From Proteobacteria bacterium UBA4575 (lineage in GTDB: Bacteria > Pseudomonadota > Gammaproteobacteria > UBA4575), in the NCBI GenBank assembly GCA_002386945.1, contig DGKH01000034.1:1-18932 (forward strand): a stretch of 18,932 bases of DNA. Reading direction: 5' to 3'. Positions 8,058 through 16,795 of this stretch are shown here, piece by piece. Below the pieces are notes generated by a model. That model worked only from the letters and a program-made list of their open reading frames with translations. It was not told where the DNA came from and made no database searches. Position numbers and translations under genes: made by a program. Each line of letters opens with the position of its first letter. The stretch's first letter is position 1.

Positions 8058-9133
8058 TTCAACTCTTTGAATATCTGCAGCAGTATTACACCGGCTTTAA
8101 TGTCTTTGGTTATCTCACCCTGCGTGGAATATTGGCGGTGTTGACTGCCTTGATTCTGTGTCTGGTCACAGGCCCTTTCATGATCTGCCGCTTTAATAAA
8201 TATCGAATGGGTCAATCTATTCGTGATGATGGCCCACAAAGTCATTTGGTTAAAGAGGGCACACCGACTATGGGTGGCTTGTTTATTCTCTTCAGCGTCC
8301 TGCTGACTACGTTGTTATGGAGTGATTTGAGTAATCGCTATGTCTGGATAGTCTGCGCCTGCACCTTGGGTTTTGGTGTGATTGGTGCGATCGATGACAT
8401 TAAGAAATTAATCCACAGTAATAGCGCGGGTCTTTCTGCACGTTATAAGTATGCATTGCAGTCCTTAGTTGCCTTATTGATTAGTTGGTCCATTTTCCAT
8501 AATGCTGAACTAGCTGCAGAGACTAATTTTTATCTGCCACTCTTTAAAAACATCGTTATTGATTTGGGGCCATGGCTCATCCTGCTCAGCTATTTTGTGA
8601 TTGTAGGCTCAAGTAATGCGGTGAATCTAACAGATGGCTTGGATGGTCTGGCCATTATGCCAACCACCTTAGTAGCCGGTGCCCTAGGTATCTTTGCTTA
8701 CCTCAGTGGCCATGCTGATTTTGCACAGTATCTGGTGATTCCTCATATCCCTTTGGCTGCCGAATTAGTTATTTTCTGCGCTGCATTAGTTGGTGCTGGA
8801 CTTGGTTTCTTGTGGTTTAACACCTATCCGGCACAGGTCTTTATGGGAGATGTCGGGGCGCTGGCCTTGGGGGCTGCTTTAGGTGTGGTTGCAGTACTGG
8901 TGCGACAAGAAATCGTGCTTTTTATTATGGGTGGTGTGTTCGTTGTAGAGACCGTCTCAGTGATGATGCAGGTGGCTTCTTTCAAGCTCACCGGTAAACG
9001 TATCTTCCGTATGGCACCACTACATCATCACTTTGAATTAAATGGTTGGCCTGAGCCCAGAGTGATTGTTCGCTTCTGGATTATCACAGTGATCTTAGTA
9101 TTGATCGGACTAGCCACCTTAAAGATTCGTTGA
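8051..9133 (+). CDS. mraY: MraY, phospho-MurNAc-pentapeptide translocase (lipid I synthase)
   Basis: 360 aa, the same length as E. coli MraY. Polytopic inner-membrane enzyme that transfers phospho-MurNAc-pentapeptide to undecaprenyl phosphate, forming lipid I. Around ten hydrophobic segments are visible. Catalytic and metal-binding residues match: the D115-D116 pair (AIDDIKK), [10 protein letters not shown] at 192-201, FMGDVGAL at 264-271 with D267, and the HHHFE loop at 325-329. Also seen are [10 protein letters not shown] at 67-76 and a K50-R-x-GQ-type segment near 50-56. The start overlaps murF by 7 nt, with AGGAG (8041-8045) 5 nt upstream. Confidence 0.98.
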   Translation: MLVQLFEYLQQYYTGFNVFGYLTLRGILAVLTALILCLVTGPFMICRFNKYRMGQSIRDDGPQSHLVKEGTPTMGGLFILFSVLLTTLLWSDLSNRYVWIVCACTLGFGVIGAIDDIKKLIHSNSAGLSARYKYALQSLVALLISWSIFHNAELAAETNFYLPLFKNIVIDLGPWLILLSYFVIVGSSNAVNLTDGLDGLAIMPTTLVAGALGIFAYLSGHADFAQYLVIPHIPLAAELVIFCAALVGAGLGFLWFNTYPAQVFMGDVGALALGAALGVVAVLVRQEIVLFIMGGVFVVETVSVMMQVASFKLTGKRIFRMAPLHHHFELNGWPEPRVIVRFWIITVILVLIGLATLKIR

Positions 9134-9142
9134 TTAAAGAGG

Positions 9143-10504
9143 ATGAAAACGCAGGCACTCATGCAATTGGATAATCGACAATTTGTCATCGTTGGTAGCG
9201 GTATCTCTGGATACTCGGCCCTGCGCTATTTATTAGCGCAAGGGTATGCCGTGCGAGTGATGGATACACGTGAGATTGCACCTAATGCAGGTGAGATTAA
9301 AACCTTATTGCCAGCGACAGCGATCCATTTTGGTGGTTTGCAACAAGAGTGGTTAGAGCAAAGTGATGTGATTGTGTTGAGTCCTGGGCTATCCCCGCAG
9401 GAACCGGCGATAGCAGAGGCAGTCGCAAAGGGTGTGACGCTGATCGGTGACATCGAGTTGTTCGCCCAAGTCTGTACTAAACCCTATATAGCGATTACAG
9501 GCTCTAATGGTAAATCGACAGTCACCACGCTAGTCACTGAGCTGCTACGTAGTCAAGGGATTAAGGCCTATATGGGTGGCAATATTGGCACCCCTGCACT
9601 TGATTTATTGCAGCAGAAAGATGCTGAGCTTTATGTGTTGGAGCTATCTAGCTTCCAATTAGAAACCTGTCCATCACTAGCACCCGTTGCTGCTACGGTA
9701 CTGAATATCAGTGACGACCATATGGACAGGCATAGTTCACTTGCACGGTATAGTGAAGTGAAAGATCGGATTTATCATAAGGCGGCGTATGGCGTCTATG
9801 CAGAAGACTATCCATTGCAACCACAAGTGCATCAGAAGGGAATTGTACATTTTGGTGTTATGCAACAAGAGGGAACTGAGTTTTCTGTTGAGCTGCACGA
9901 TCAGCAGCGCTGTCTTGTGCAAATGGGTGAGAGCTTAATTGCTGCAGATGAGCTGACCCTGCCAGGGGCTATGGGTGAACTGAATGTGTTGGCGGCCTTG
10001 GCCTTAGTTCAGCCTTATATAAAAGACAAGATGGCCATGCTGGCGGTTTTGCGCAGTTTTGAAGGCCTGCCTCATCGCTGTCAATCAGTCGCTAAACATG
10101 CGGATGTGCTTTGGGTGAATGATAGTAAGGGCACTAACCCAGGTGCAACGATGGCAGCGATTAAAAGTTTCGACCGCGGCATGGTTTTAATCCTTGGCGG
10201 TGTACACAAGGGTGGCGCGATAGATGAGTTGGTCGAGTTGATTCGTCATCGTGTTCACAGTGTTGTTTTGTTTGGTCGTGATGCGGCAGTCTTTGCTCAG
10301 GCGTTGAAAGATCATGCCTGTTACCCAGCCTCTGATTTGGCGACAGCGGTGACCTTAAGTGACAAGCACTCTCGCGCCGGAGATGTGGTCTTGTTTTCTC
10401 CTGCCTGTGCCAGTTTTGATATGTTTGATAACTATCAGCAACGTGGTGACAGCTTTGTGCAATTAGTGCGTAAGCAGATTATGAGAGGGCAACATGCTGT
10501 TTAA
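9143..10504 (+). CDS. murD: MurD, UDP-MurNAc-L-Ala:D-glutamate ligase
   Basis: 453 aa (E. coli 438). Adds D-Glu to UDP-MurNAc-L-Ala. An N-terminal Rossmann-like UDP-binding domain (IVGSGISG at 16-23, DTRE at 41-44) is followed by the central ATPase with TGSNGKST at 119-126, GNIG at 146-149, LNISDDHMDRH at 187-197 and the likely carbamylated K207 (YSEVKDR). The C-terminal domain has NDSKGTNPGA at 326-335, LGGVHKGG at 351-358 and SPACASFDMFDNYQQRGDSF at 419-438. The start is uncertain. AAAGAGG (9136-9142) abuts ATG 9143 with no spacer, which is abnormally close; the in-frame ATG at 9161 (Met7) has an AGG 5 nt upstream and would give an N terminus nearer the family norm. This is one of the few genes here not overlapping its upstream neighbour. 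Confidence 0.97.
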   Translation: MKTQALMQLDNRQFVIVGSGISGYSALRYLLAQGYAVRVMDTREIAPNAGEIKTLLPATAIHFGGLQQEWLEQSDVIVLSPGLSPQEPAIAEAVAKGVTLIGDIELFAQVCTKPYIAITGSNGKSTVTTLVTELLRSQGIKAYMGGNIGTPALDLLQQKDAELYVLELSSFQLETCPSLAPVAATVLNISDDHMDRHSSLARYSEVKDRIYHKAAYGVYAEDYPLQPQVHQKGIVHFGVMQQEGTEFSVELHDQQRCLVQMGESLIAADELTLPGAMGELNVLAALALVQPYIKDKMAMLAVLRSFEGLPHRCQSVAKHADVLWVNDSKGTNPGATMAAIKSFDRGMVLILGGVHKGGAIDELVELIRHRVHSVVLFGRDAAVFAQALKDHACYPASDLATAVTLSDKHSRAGDVVLFSPACASFDMFDNYQQRGDSFVQLVRKQIMRGQHAV

Positions 10505-11678
10505 ACAAAAGCCGTTGCCATGGGCAGAGCAGTTGTCGGAATATATCGATCTGCGCTTGCTATATGTATTGCTTATCCTGATGGCAGTCGGCATCACTAT
10601 GACGACTTCAACTACGGTTGAGATGGCATATAAGAATGGCTTGCCTGCATTCACGCAGGTCAAGCGTCAGTTGATATTCATGGCGCTGGGTCTGATTGTT
10701 ATGTTCACAGTATCTCGTATATCGCTGCGTGTATGGCAACGTTTGGGGCCGTTGGCATTAGTGATTGCGTTTGCCCTTTTGATTCTAGTATTGATTCCCG
10801 GTATCGGTCGTAGCGTTAATGGTAGTAGCCGTTGGTTGGCTATCGGCCCCTTCACTTTACAGGTTTCTGAGTTTGCTAAAGTGGCGCTCATTATTTATCT
10901 CGCTGGTTATATCGTGCGTCATCAGGAACGTTTGCGCATAGAGCTTTCTGCCTTCATTAATCCAATGTTAGTGCTATTAGCCTTTGTTGGCCTACTCATG
11001 CTGGAGCCAGACTTTGGCTCATCGGTTGTCTTTGTTGTGATTGCCTTTGCCATGTTGTTTTTAGGTGGGGCACGTTTCATCTACTGTCTGATTGCATTGA
11101 TTCTGGGTGGGGCTGGTCTTGCCTTATTAGCCCTGAGTGAAAACTATCGTCTGGCCCGATTAACCGGTTTTATGGATCCATGGGCAGACCCTCAAAATAC
11201 TGGCTTTCAATTAATCCAAGCCTTGATTGCGATCGGTAATGGCGGTGCATTTGGTGTCGGCCTTGGCGATAGCATGCAGAAGTTGTTTTACCTACCAGAG
11301 GCACATAATGATTTTGTCTTTGCTGTACTTGCAGAAGAGACTGGGCTGTTTGGTGTGACACTTTTACTGGCAACCTATGCCTTCATGATTTGGCGTTGTT
11401 TTGACTTGGCAGCACAAGCGGGTCGTTCAGGCCTGATGTTTGCACAAGCAGTTGGCTATGGTTGTTCGGTTTGGTTTGCCTTGCAGACTTTAATTAGTCT
11501 TGGTGTGAATATGGGCGTGTTGCCAACTAAAGGTCTTAGTTTGCCGTTGATCAGCGTCGGTGGCAGTAACTTCCTGGCAACCAGCATTGCCTTAGGTTTG
11601 ATGATACGTGTCTATCTTGAAATCAATCAACAGGGTGCCCGTCGCAGGTCTTTGAGAAGTAGCGGGGTGCGGACATGA
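10494..11678 (+). CDS. ftsW: FtsW, septal peptidoglycan glycosyltransferase (SEDS family)
   Basis: 394 aa (E. coli 414) with about ten membrane segments. SEDS glycan polymerase working with FtsI. Motifs: NGSSRW at 109-114, SEFAK at 125-129, EPDFGSS at 171-177, GFMDPWADPQNTGFQ near 225-239, and LPEAHNDFVFAVLAEE at 267-282, where D273 corresponds to the catalytic Asp (D297 in E. coli). LPTKGLSLPLIS at 343-354 follows. Two near-invariant spots differ: the last motif reads LISVGGSN where LISYGGSS is usual, and the residue before the catalytic Asp is Asn instead of Thr/Ser. RodA is the paralogous alternative, but position between murD and murG makes FtsW very likely. The start overlaps murD by 11 nt; GAGAGGG (10483-10489) lies 4 nt upstream. 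Confidence 0.97.
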   Translation: MLFKQKPLPWAEQLSEYIDLRLLYVLLILMAVGITMTTSTTVEMAYKNGLPAFTQVKRQLIFMALGLIVMFTVSRISLRVWQRLGPLALVIAFALLILVLIPGIGRSVNGSSRWLAIGPFTLQVSEFAKVALIIYLAGYIVRHQERLRIELSAFINPMLVLLAFVGLLMLEPDFGSSVVFVVIAFAMLFLGGARFIYCLIALILGGAGLALLALSENYRLARLTGFMDPWADPQNTGFQLIQALIAIGNGGAFGVGLGDSMQKLFYLPEAHNDFVFAVLAEETGLFGVTLLLATYAFMIWRCFDLAAQAGRSGLMFAQAVGYGCSVWFALQTLISLGVNMGVLPTKGLSLPLISVGGSNFLATSIALGLMIRVYLEINQQGARRRSLRSSGVRT

Positions 11679-12772
11679 GACCCGTAATGATCATGGCTGG
11701 TGGTACTGGTGGACATGTATTCCCTGCATTGGCAGTGGCTAAAGAGTTGCGTCAACGAGGCGTGCCTATCGTTTGGGTTGGTACTGCAAATGGGATTGAA
11801 GCCGATGTCGTTCCAGCAGCAGGATTGCGTTTAATTCATATGCATATTCAAGGCTTACGTGGCAAAGGTAAGCTGCAGTTATTGAAGGCTCCTTTCTTAT
11901 TGGCTAGAGCCATGGCAGAGGCATTTGTTATTGTTTTACGTGAGCGACCACAGGCCTTACTAGGCATGGGTGGCTTTGTTGCAGGGCCTTGTGCCTTGGC
12001 CGCTAGCCTAATGCGTATGCCGGTGGTGATTCATGAACAGAATGCGACTGTTGGTTTGACTAATCGCTTGCTGGCACCATTCGTTACGACTTTCTTTAGT
12101 GGCTTTGATCTGACCCAATCAAATGCAAAGGCTGTGCATTGTGGTAATCCGGTGCGCTCAGAAATGTTATCTCTGCCATCTCCAGATGAACGCTATGCAG
12201 GCAGAGCAGAGGCGCGACGAATTTTGATTATTGGTGGCAGTCTGGGTGCACGTGGCTTGAATCAGTTGTTGCCGGCTAGTTTGGCTGCCCTTGAGCAAGC
12301 GCGAACATTGGAGATCTGGCATCAAACAGGCAAGCAGCAAATCGATGAAGTAAGTCAGGCTTACAAAGAGAAAGGGATAGAAGCACGTGTGATGCCATTC
12401 ATTGAAGATATGGCTGCTGCTTATGCCTGGGCTGACCTAGTAATTTGTCGCAGTGGAGCGATGACTCTGGCTGAAATAGCAAGTGTTGGTTTGCCTGCTG
12501 TATTAGTGCCTTATCCGCATGCAGTAGATGATCATCAAACCAGTAATGCCAATAGCTTTGTACGTGTCGGTGCGGCTTATCTGATGCAAGAGCGAGACAC
12601 TACAGCAGAGCAGATGTCTGTACTGTTAAGCAAATTGATGTCTAAGCCTGAGCACTTGTTAGCGATGGCGAATGCAGCGTATAACCTGCGTCGAACGGAT
12701 GCAGCCACTGTGCTTGCCGATAGTTGTCAGCAGGGTGGTAGTTCGCCTACAAGTGCAGGAGGTCTGCACTAA
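11675..12772 (+). CDS. murG: MurG, GlcNAc transferase (lipid II synthase)
   Basis: 365 aa (E. coli 355). GT-B glycosyltransferase, peripheral on the inner face of the membrane, transferring GlcNAc from UDP-GlcNAc to lipid I. N-terminal acceptor domain: GGTGGHVFPALA at 9-20, GMGGFVAGP at 97-105, HEQNATVGLTN at 120-130 and GNPVR at 157-161. C-terminal donor domain: GGSLGARGLN at 187-196, RSGAMTLAE at 259-267 and the UDP-GlcNAc contact segment PYPHAVDDHQTSNA at 279-292. The ATG overlaps the ftsW stop by 4 nt (ATGA) with GGGG (11664-11667) upstream. The last 15 or so residues are Gly/Ser-rich and probably disordered. Confidence 0.98.
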   Translation: MRPVMIMAGGTGGHVFPALAVAKELRQRGVPIVWVGTANGIEADVVPAAGLRLIHMHIQGLRGKGKLQLLKAPFLLARAMAEAFVIVLRERPQALLGMGGFVAGPCALAASLMRMPVVIHEQNATVGLTNRLLAPFVTTFFSGFDLTQSNAKAVHCGNPVRSEMLSLPSPDERYAGRAEARRILIIGGSLGARGLNQLLPASLAALEQARTLEIWHQTGKQQIDEVSQAYKEKGIEARVMPFIEDMAAAYAWADLVICRSGAMTLAEIASVGLPAVLVPYPHAVDDHQTSNANSFVRVGAAYLMQERDTTAEQMSVLLSKLMSKPEHLLAMANAAYNLRRTDAATVLADSCQQGGSSPTSAGGLH

Positions 12773-14208
12773 TGGAAAGCTTGAGCAGCCTGATGCCTAA
12801 ACGTGGTGTTAAAAATATATTCTTCATTGGTATTGCTGGTGTTGGTATGAGTGGTATTGCTGAGGTCTTACTCAGTCTCGACTATCAAGTCTTTGGCTCT
12901 GACCAAGTAGAAAATGCAGCCACTCGTCGTCTGCTTGATTTGGGCGCAACGATTTATCAAGGACATGTTGCTGAGCAGGTTGAAAGCATGGATGTAATCG
13001 TTGTGTCATCTGCGATTCAGCCTGATAACGTCGAACTTATACAAGCGCATGAAAAACGTATTCCAGTTATTCCTAGGGCAGAGATGTTGGCCGAGGTGAT
13101 GCGTTTCCGCCAGGGTATTGCGATTGCGGGTACACATGGTAAAACTACAACGACTAGCCTAGTCGCTGCAGTCTTGGGTGAGGCAGGTTTAGATCCGACC
13201 TTTATTGTTGGTGGCAAGGTTAATAGCACGGGTAGTCATTCACGCTTGGGTGCTGGTGATGTAATGATTGCCGAAGCTGATGAGAGCGATGCTTCGTTTT
13301 TGCATCTACAACCAGTGGTTGCTGTCGTTACTAACATCGATGCCGACCACCTGTCTGCTTATGAGAATGACTTCTCAAAACTACGTGCGGCCTTTGTTGA
13401 GTTTCTGCATAACTTACCATTCTATGGTTTGGCTGTGCTCTGCATTGATGATCCAGAAGTGCGCTCAATATTGCCTGATTTAGGGCGTCCTTTTATTAGC
13501 TATGGTTTTTCTGAGGATGCCGATGTGCGTGCACATAATCTTGTGCATGAGCAAGGTGAAGTATCATTTTCAGTGACGGTTGAAGCTGCGACAGAAGAGC
13601 TGAAATTTCGTCTTAATTTGCCTGGTGAACATAATGTGCAAAATGCCTTGGCAGCGATCGCTATCGGTTTGGAATGCAATCTGGATACCGCATCTATTGC
13701 GCAGGCACTGAGTTCTTTTGCTGGTATCGGTAGACGCATGCAATGCCTGGGCCATGTGCCTTATGCATATAGTGATGTGTGTTTTTATGATGACTACGCA
13801 CACCATCCTAGGGAATTGATTGCGAGCTTAAATGCGACGCGTGCAGCATGGCCAGAAAAACGCCTTGTTGCTGTATTCCAACCACATCGTTATAGCCGAA
13901 CGCGTGATCTATTTGATGACTTTGTTGACGCCTTGGCATTGGTTGATGTGTTACTCCTGATGCCAGTCTATGCCGCAGGTGAAGAGCCATTGCATGATGC
14001 AGACAGTGCTGCTTTGGCGCGTGCACTGCGTAATAAAGGCTTGGTTGAACCTATCGTGCTAACGGCTGAGCAATCACTCTTTGCTGCACTTGAAAATATC
14101 ATGCTAGCGGATGATTTAGTCCTGACCATGGGCGCAGGCAGCATAGGCCGTTTAGCACAGGCAGCCTTTGATCAATTTACTCAGGGAGTGAGCCATCATG
14201 GTCGCTGA
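12772..14208 (+). CDS. murC: MurC, UDP-MurNAc:L-alanine ligase
   Basis: 478 aa (E. coli 491). First amino-acid-adding ligase of the pathway. N-terminal UDP-binding fold with FIGIAGVGMSGIAE at 18-31; central ATPase with AGTHGKTTTT at 119-128 (the H-G-K form typical of MurC), AEADESDASF at 167-176 and TNIDADH at 187-193; LPGEHNVQNALAA at 283-295; C-terminal domain with DDYAHHP at 340-346, FQPHRYSRT at 369-377 and GAGSIG at 454-459. These separate it from Mpl, its closest paralogue. TAATG makes a 1-nt overlap with the murG stop; AGGAGG (12757-12762), one of the strongest ribosome-binding sites in the cluster, lies 9 nt upstream. Confidence 0.98.
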   Translation: MESLSSLMPKRGVKNIFFIGIAGVGMSGIAEVLLSLDYQVFGSDQVENAATRRLLDLGATIYQGHVAEQVESMDVIVVSSAIQPDNVELIQAHEKRIPVIPRAEMLAEVMRFRQGIAIAGTHGKTTTTSLVAAVLGEAGLDPTFIVGGKVNSTGSHSRLGAGDVMIAEADESDASFLHLQPVVAVVTNIDADHLSAYENDFSKLRAAFVEFLHNLPFYGLAVLCIDDPEVRSILPDLGRPFISYGFSEDADVRAHNLVHEQGEVSFSVTVEAATEELKFRLNLPGEHNVQNALAAIAIGLECNLDTASIAQALSSFAGIGRRMQCLGHVPYAYSDVCFYDDYAHHPRELIASLNATRAAWPEKRLVAVFQPHRYSRTRDLFDDFVDALALVDVLLLMPVYAAGEEPLHDADSAALARALRNKGLVEPIVLTAEQSLFAALENIMLADDLVLTMGAGSIGRLAQAAFDQFTQGVSHHGR

Positions 14209-15100
14209 GTTACAGGCATTAGATGTGCGCGGCAAACTGGCCTTTGATGAGCCGATGATGGCATATAACACCTGGGGTGTTGGTGGCAGAGCGCAGTGTG
14301 TATTTCAGCCAGCTGATATGGCTGATCTGCAATCCTTCTTTAAACAATATGATGGTTCACTTCCGTTTTTCTGGATGGGCTTGGGTTCAAACGTGTTAAT
14401 TCCTGATGAGGGTCTATCAGGGGTGGTTGTGGTTTCACATCCTGGTCTGCAAAAAATCAGTTATGAAGAGGGTTATAGCGTTTATGTCGAGGCGGGTGTC
14501 GCTTGTTCCAAGCTGGCACGTAATTCTGTGAAACATGGGCTGCAGGGCGTTGAATTCATGGCTGGTATCCCAGGGACAGTCGGTGGTGCTTTAGCGATGA
14601 ATGCTGGTGCTTTCGGTGGCTGTACTTGGGAGCATGTTCAATCGCTAGAAGTGATTACTCGTGCCGGTGAGGTGCAACAGCGCCCGGCAGATGAATTTAA
14701 GGTTTCCTATCGATCAGTAGAGACGGCTGCGGATGAATGGTTTGTTGCTGCTCACTTTCAATTGTCGCCAGCTAAAGAAGATGAAGAATCAGTTTCAATC
14801 CGTGAGCTATTGGCTAAACGTAATGATAGCCAGCCGATTGGAGAGAAGAATTGTGGCTCTGTATTTAAAAATCCTCCCGGCCTATTTGCAGCGAAGATGA
14901 TTGAAGAGTGTGGCCTTAAAGGGCTGAAGATTGGGGGTGCAGAGATCTCTCCTAAGCACGCCAATTTTATTACTAACACCGGTAATGCAAGTGCTACAGA
15001 TATTACACAATTGATGTCGACGGTAATGAGTACAGTGAAAAAACAATATGGTATTGAGCTAGAGCCTGAAGTGCGTCTGCTCGGTGGGATGGAATGGTGA
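14198..15100 (+). CDS. murB: MurB, UDP-N-acetylenolpyruvoylglucosamine reductase (short, type II form)
   Basis: 300 aa FAD enzyme that reduces UDP-GlcNAc-enolpyruvate to UDP-MurNAc with NADPH, supplying the MurC substrate. FAD-binding signatures: NTWGVGGRA at 24-32, GLGSNVLIPDEG at 61-72 and GIPGTVGGALAMNAGAFGG at 123-141. Active-site elements: SYR at 170-172, NCGSVFKNP at 218-226 with S221 as the probable proton donor, and E289 in LEPEVRLLG. The length and the GSVFKNP form indicate type II MurB rather than the longer (342 aa) E. coli type I. E. coli keeps murB outside the dcw cluster; here it lies between murC and ddl, as in many other proteobacteria. It overlaps murC by 11 nt; GGGAG (14184-14188) lies 9 nt upstream. 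Confidence 0.97.
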   Translation: MVAELQALDVRGKLAFDEPMMAYNTWGVGGRAQCVFQPADMADLQSFFKQYDGSLPFFWMGLGSNVLIPDEGLSGVVVVSHPGLQKISYEEGYSVYVEAGVACSKLARNSVKHGLQGVEFMAGIPGTVGGALAMNAGAFGGCTWEHVQSLEVITRAGEVQQRPADEFKVSYRSVETAADEWFVAAHFQLSPAKEDEESVSIRELLAKRNDSQPIGEKNCGSVFKNPPGLFAAKMIEECGLKGLKIGGAEISPKHANFITNTGNASATDITQLMSTVMSTVKKQYGIELEPEVRLLGGMEW

Positions 15101-16038
15101 TGACAGATATAGAGCAAAATGATTTTGGCAAGGTTGCCGTGTTAATGGGTGGGCGTTCTGGTGAGCGTGAGATATCCCTACGCAGCGGAAATGCAGTGCT
15201 GGCTGCTTTAATTAATGCAGGTGTTGATGCCCATGGTATCGATGTCGATGAGCATATTTTTAATCGCTTGCAAGATGAGAAGTTCAAGCATGCCTTTATT
15301 GCTTTGCATGGTCGTGGTGGTGAAGATGGCTGTATTCAAGGCGGTTTGGAGATGATTGGGCTTCCCTATACCGGTAGTGGTGTCATGGCATCCAGTATTT
15401 GTATGGATAAGATCATGACAAAAAAGATTTGGTTGACGATGGGTATTCCAACTCCACGTTTTTCTGAGATACATGACAGCACTAAGTTTAAAGACGTGGC
15501 AAACCATCTCGGGGTGCCGTTTATTGTGAAACCTTCATGTGAAGGTTCTAGCCTCGGTATTGCGAAGATTACTAGTGAGGCTGAATTTGTCGCCGCCTGT
15601 CTAAAAGCACATGCCTTTAGTGGTGAGCTGATGGCTGAGGAATGGGTGGAAGGCAGTGAGTACACCGTCTCTGTCTTGGATGATGAGGCCTTGCCGGTTA
15701 TTCAGTTACAAACGCCACATGACTTCTATGATTTTGAAGCTAAATATAAATCGAATGACACACAATATTTGCTGCCCTGTGGTCTAGAAGAGATGGCAGA
15801 GGTTCAACTGCAAGTGCAGGCACTACAGGCATTTCGTGCGACCAATGCAACATCCTGGGGACGAGTAGATATGATGTTAGACGATCAGGGTAAGTCTTGG
15901 TTTTTAGAAGTGAACACGGTGCCTGGTATGACTGATCATAGTTTAGTTCCTATGGCTGCAAAGCATATAGGCGTTGATTTTCAGCAATTGGTATTACGTA
16001 TTTTAGCAGCGAGTAGGACCTGTTATGAAGTTGCGTAG
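15094..16038 (+). CDS. ddl: Ddl (DdlB-type), D-alanine:D-alanine ligase
   Basis: 314 aa (E. coli DdlB 306). ATP-grasp ligase making the D-Ala-D-Ala used by MurF. Motifs: MGGRSGEREISLRSG at 18-32 with the catalytic Glu, LHGRGGEDGCIQG at 71-83, PYTGSGVMASSICMDK at 91-106, KPSCEGSSLG at 146-155, EGSEYTV at 186-192, the omega-loop YDFEAKY at 212-218 (Tyr fits the dipeptide ligase form), and Mg-binding EVNTVPGMTDHSLVP at 272-286. The stretch before WGRVD (249-254) reads ATNATS where LGCKG-like sequence is usual. The exact start is open: ATG 15094, GTG 15097 and ATG 15100 are all in frame behind GGTGGGA (15083-15089). It overlaps murB by 7 nt (or 1 nt for ATG 15100). Confidence 0.97.
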   Translation: MVMTDIEQNDFGKVAVLMGGRSGEREISLRSGNAVLAALINAGVDAHGIDVDEHIFNRLQDEKFKHAFIALHGRGGEDGCIQGGLEMIGLPYTGSGVMASSICMDKIMTKKIWLTMGIPTPRFSEIHDSTKFKDVANHLGVPFIVKPSCEGSSLGIAKITSEAEFVAACLKAHAFSGELMAEEWVEGSEYTVSVLDDEALPVIQLQTPHDFYDFEAKYKSNDTQYLLPCGLEEMAEVQLQVQALQAFRATNATSWGRVDMMLDDQGKSWFLEVNTVPGMTDHSLVPMAAKHIGVDFQQLVLRILAASRTCYEVA

Positions 16039-16780
16039 AAATACACAAACTCGTTCACGTAAGACTCAAAACGTCGCCCAAGTGACGCGTGTTGAGATGC
16101 GTGAATTGTTCAAGCTGTTTGCAGTGGCTAGCTTGGTTATTGCAGCTTTATATCTTGTCAGTTTGCTTGAGCGTGTTTCTATTCGATCGATTGTTGTGAA
16201 TAGCGCTCTGCAGTATGTAGATCGTGATGGTCTGCGTGAAGTGGTTGCTGATTATTCACATGAAGGATTCTTTACGATTAATTTAGCTGCATTTGAAAAA
16301 GATTTAGAAGATTTGCCTTGGATATTTAGCGCCACTATTAAGCGTCGCTGGCCTAGTGAGCTATCGATTGTAATAGAAGAGCAAAAGCCTGTGTTTCGCT
16401 GGCAGGAGAACGCTTTGCTGAATCAGCGTTATCAGGTGTTTGAAGTCAGTGAGGCCTCTCAGTTTGAACAGTTAGTGGCACTCTCAGGCAGTCCTGAGCG
16501 TAGTGTGCACTTAGCTAGCTTTTATCGTGATTACGCAGACTCTTTTGCACAGTTAGATTTAGCAATACATGCAGTGCATGAAGATGGTCGCTATGACAAA
16601 CGAGTAAAGCTTGAAAATGGCATCGTGTTGAAATTAAGTCGGCGCGACTATCTTAAGCAGATGCAAATAGCACGTTCGGCATTGAGTTTCTTTCCTTTAA
16701 AGGAGAGAGCCATGATTGCCGAAATGGATCTACGTCATAGCAATGGATTTGCTGTGCAATGGAAACAAAAAGACTCATAA
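16025..16780 (+). CDS. ftsQ: FtsQ, bitopic division protein with POTRA domain
   Basis: 251 aa (E. coli 276). Basic cytoplasmic tail (about 1-28), one membrane helix at about 29-48, a POTRA domain at about 52-121 and the FtsQ beta domain at about 122-245. Family signatures are LPWIFSATIKRRWPSELSI at 97-115, the Trp-containing FRW at 124-126 and MDLRHSNGFAVQW at 234-246. FtsQ recruits FtsL/FtsB and couples the Z-ring to FtsW-FtsI. The ATG lies inside the ddl end (14-nt overlap, the longest here) with AGGA (16015-16018) 6 nt upstream. The gene is complete and unremarkable. Confidence 0.95.
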   Translation: MKLRRNTQTRSRKTQNVAQVTRVEMRELFKLFAVASLVIAALYLVSLLERVSIRSIVVNSALQYVDRDGLREVVADYSHEGFFTINLAAFEKDLEDLPWIFSATIKRRWPSELSIVIEEQKPVFRWQENALLNQRYQVFEVSEASQFEQLVALSGSPERSVHLASFYRDYADSFAQLDLAIHAVHEDGRYDKRVKLENGIVLKLSRRDYLKQMQIARSALSFFPLKERAMIAEMDLRHSNGFAVQWKQKDS

Positions 16781-16795
16781 ACCGGACTATGCGAT

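Noticed and set aside
14758..15117. 119-codon minus-strand frame over the murB end, plus 94-99-codon frames opposite ddl
   Set aside because: All are shadows of the clearly recognised murB and ddl frames, with unnatural Ser/Pro/Ile-rich composition.
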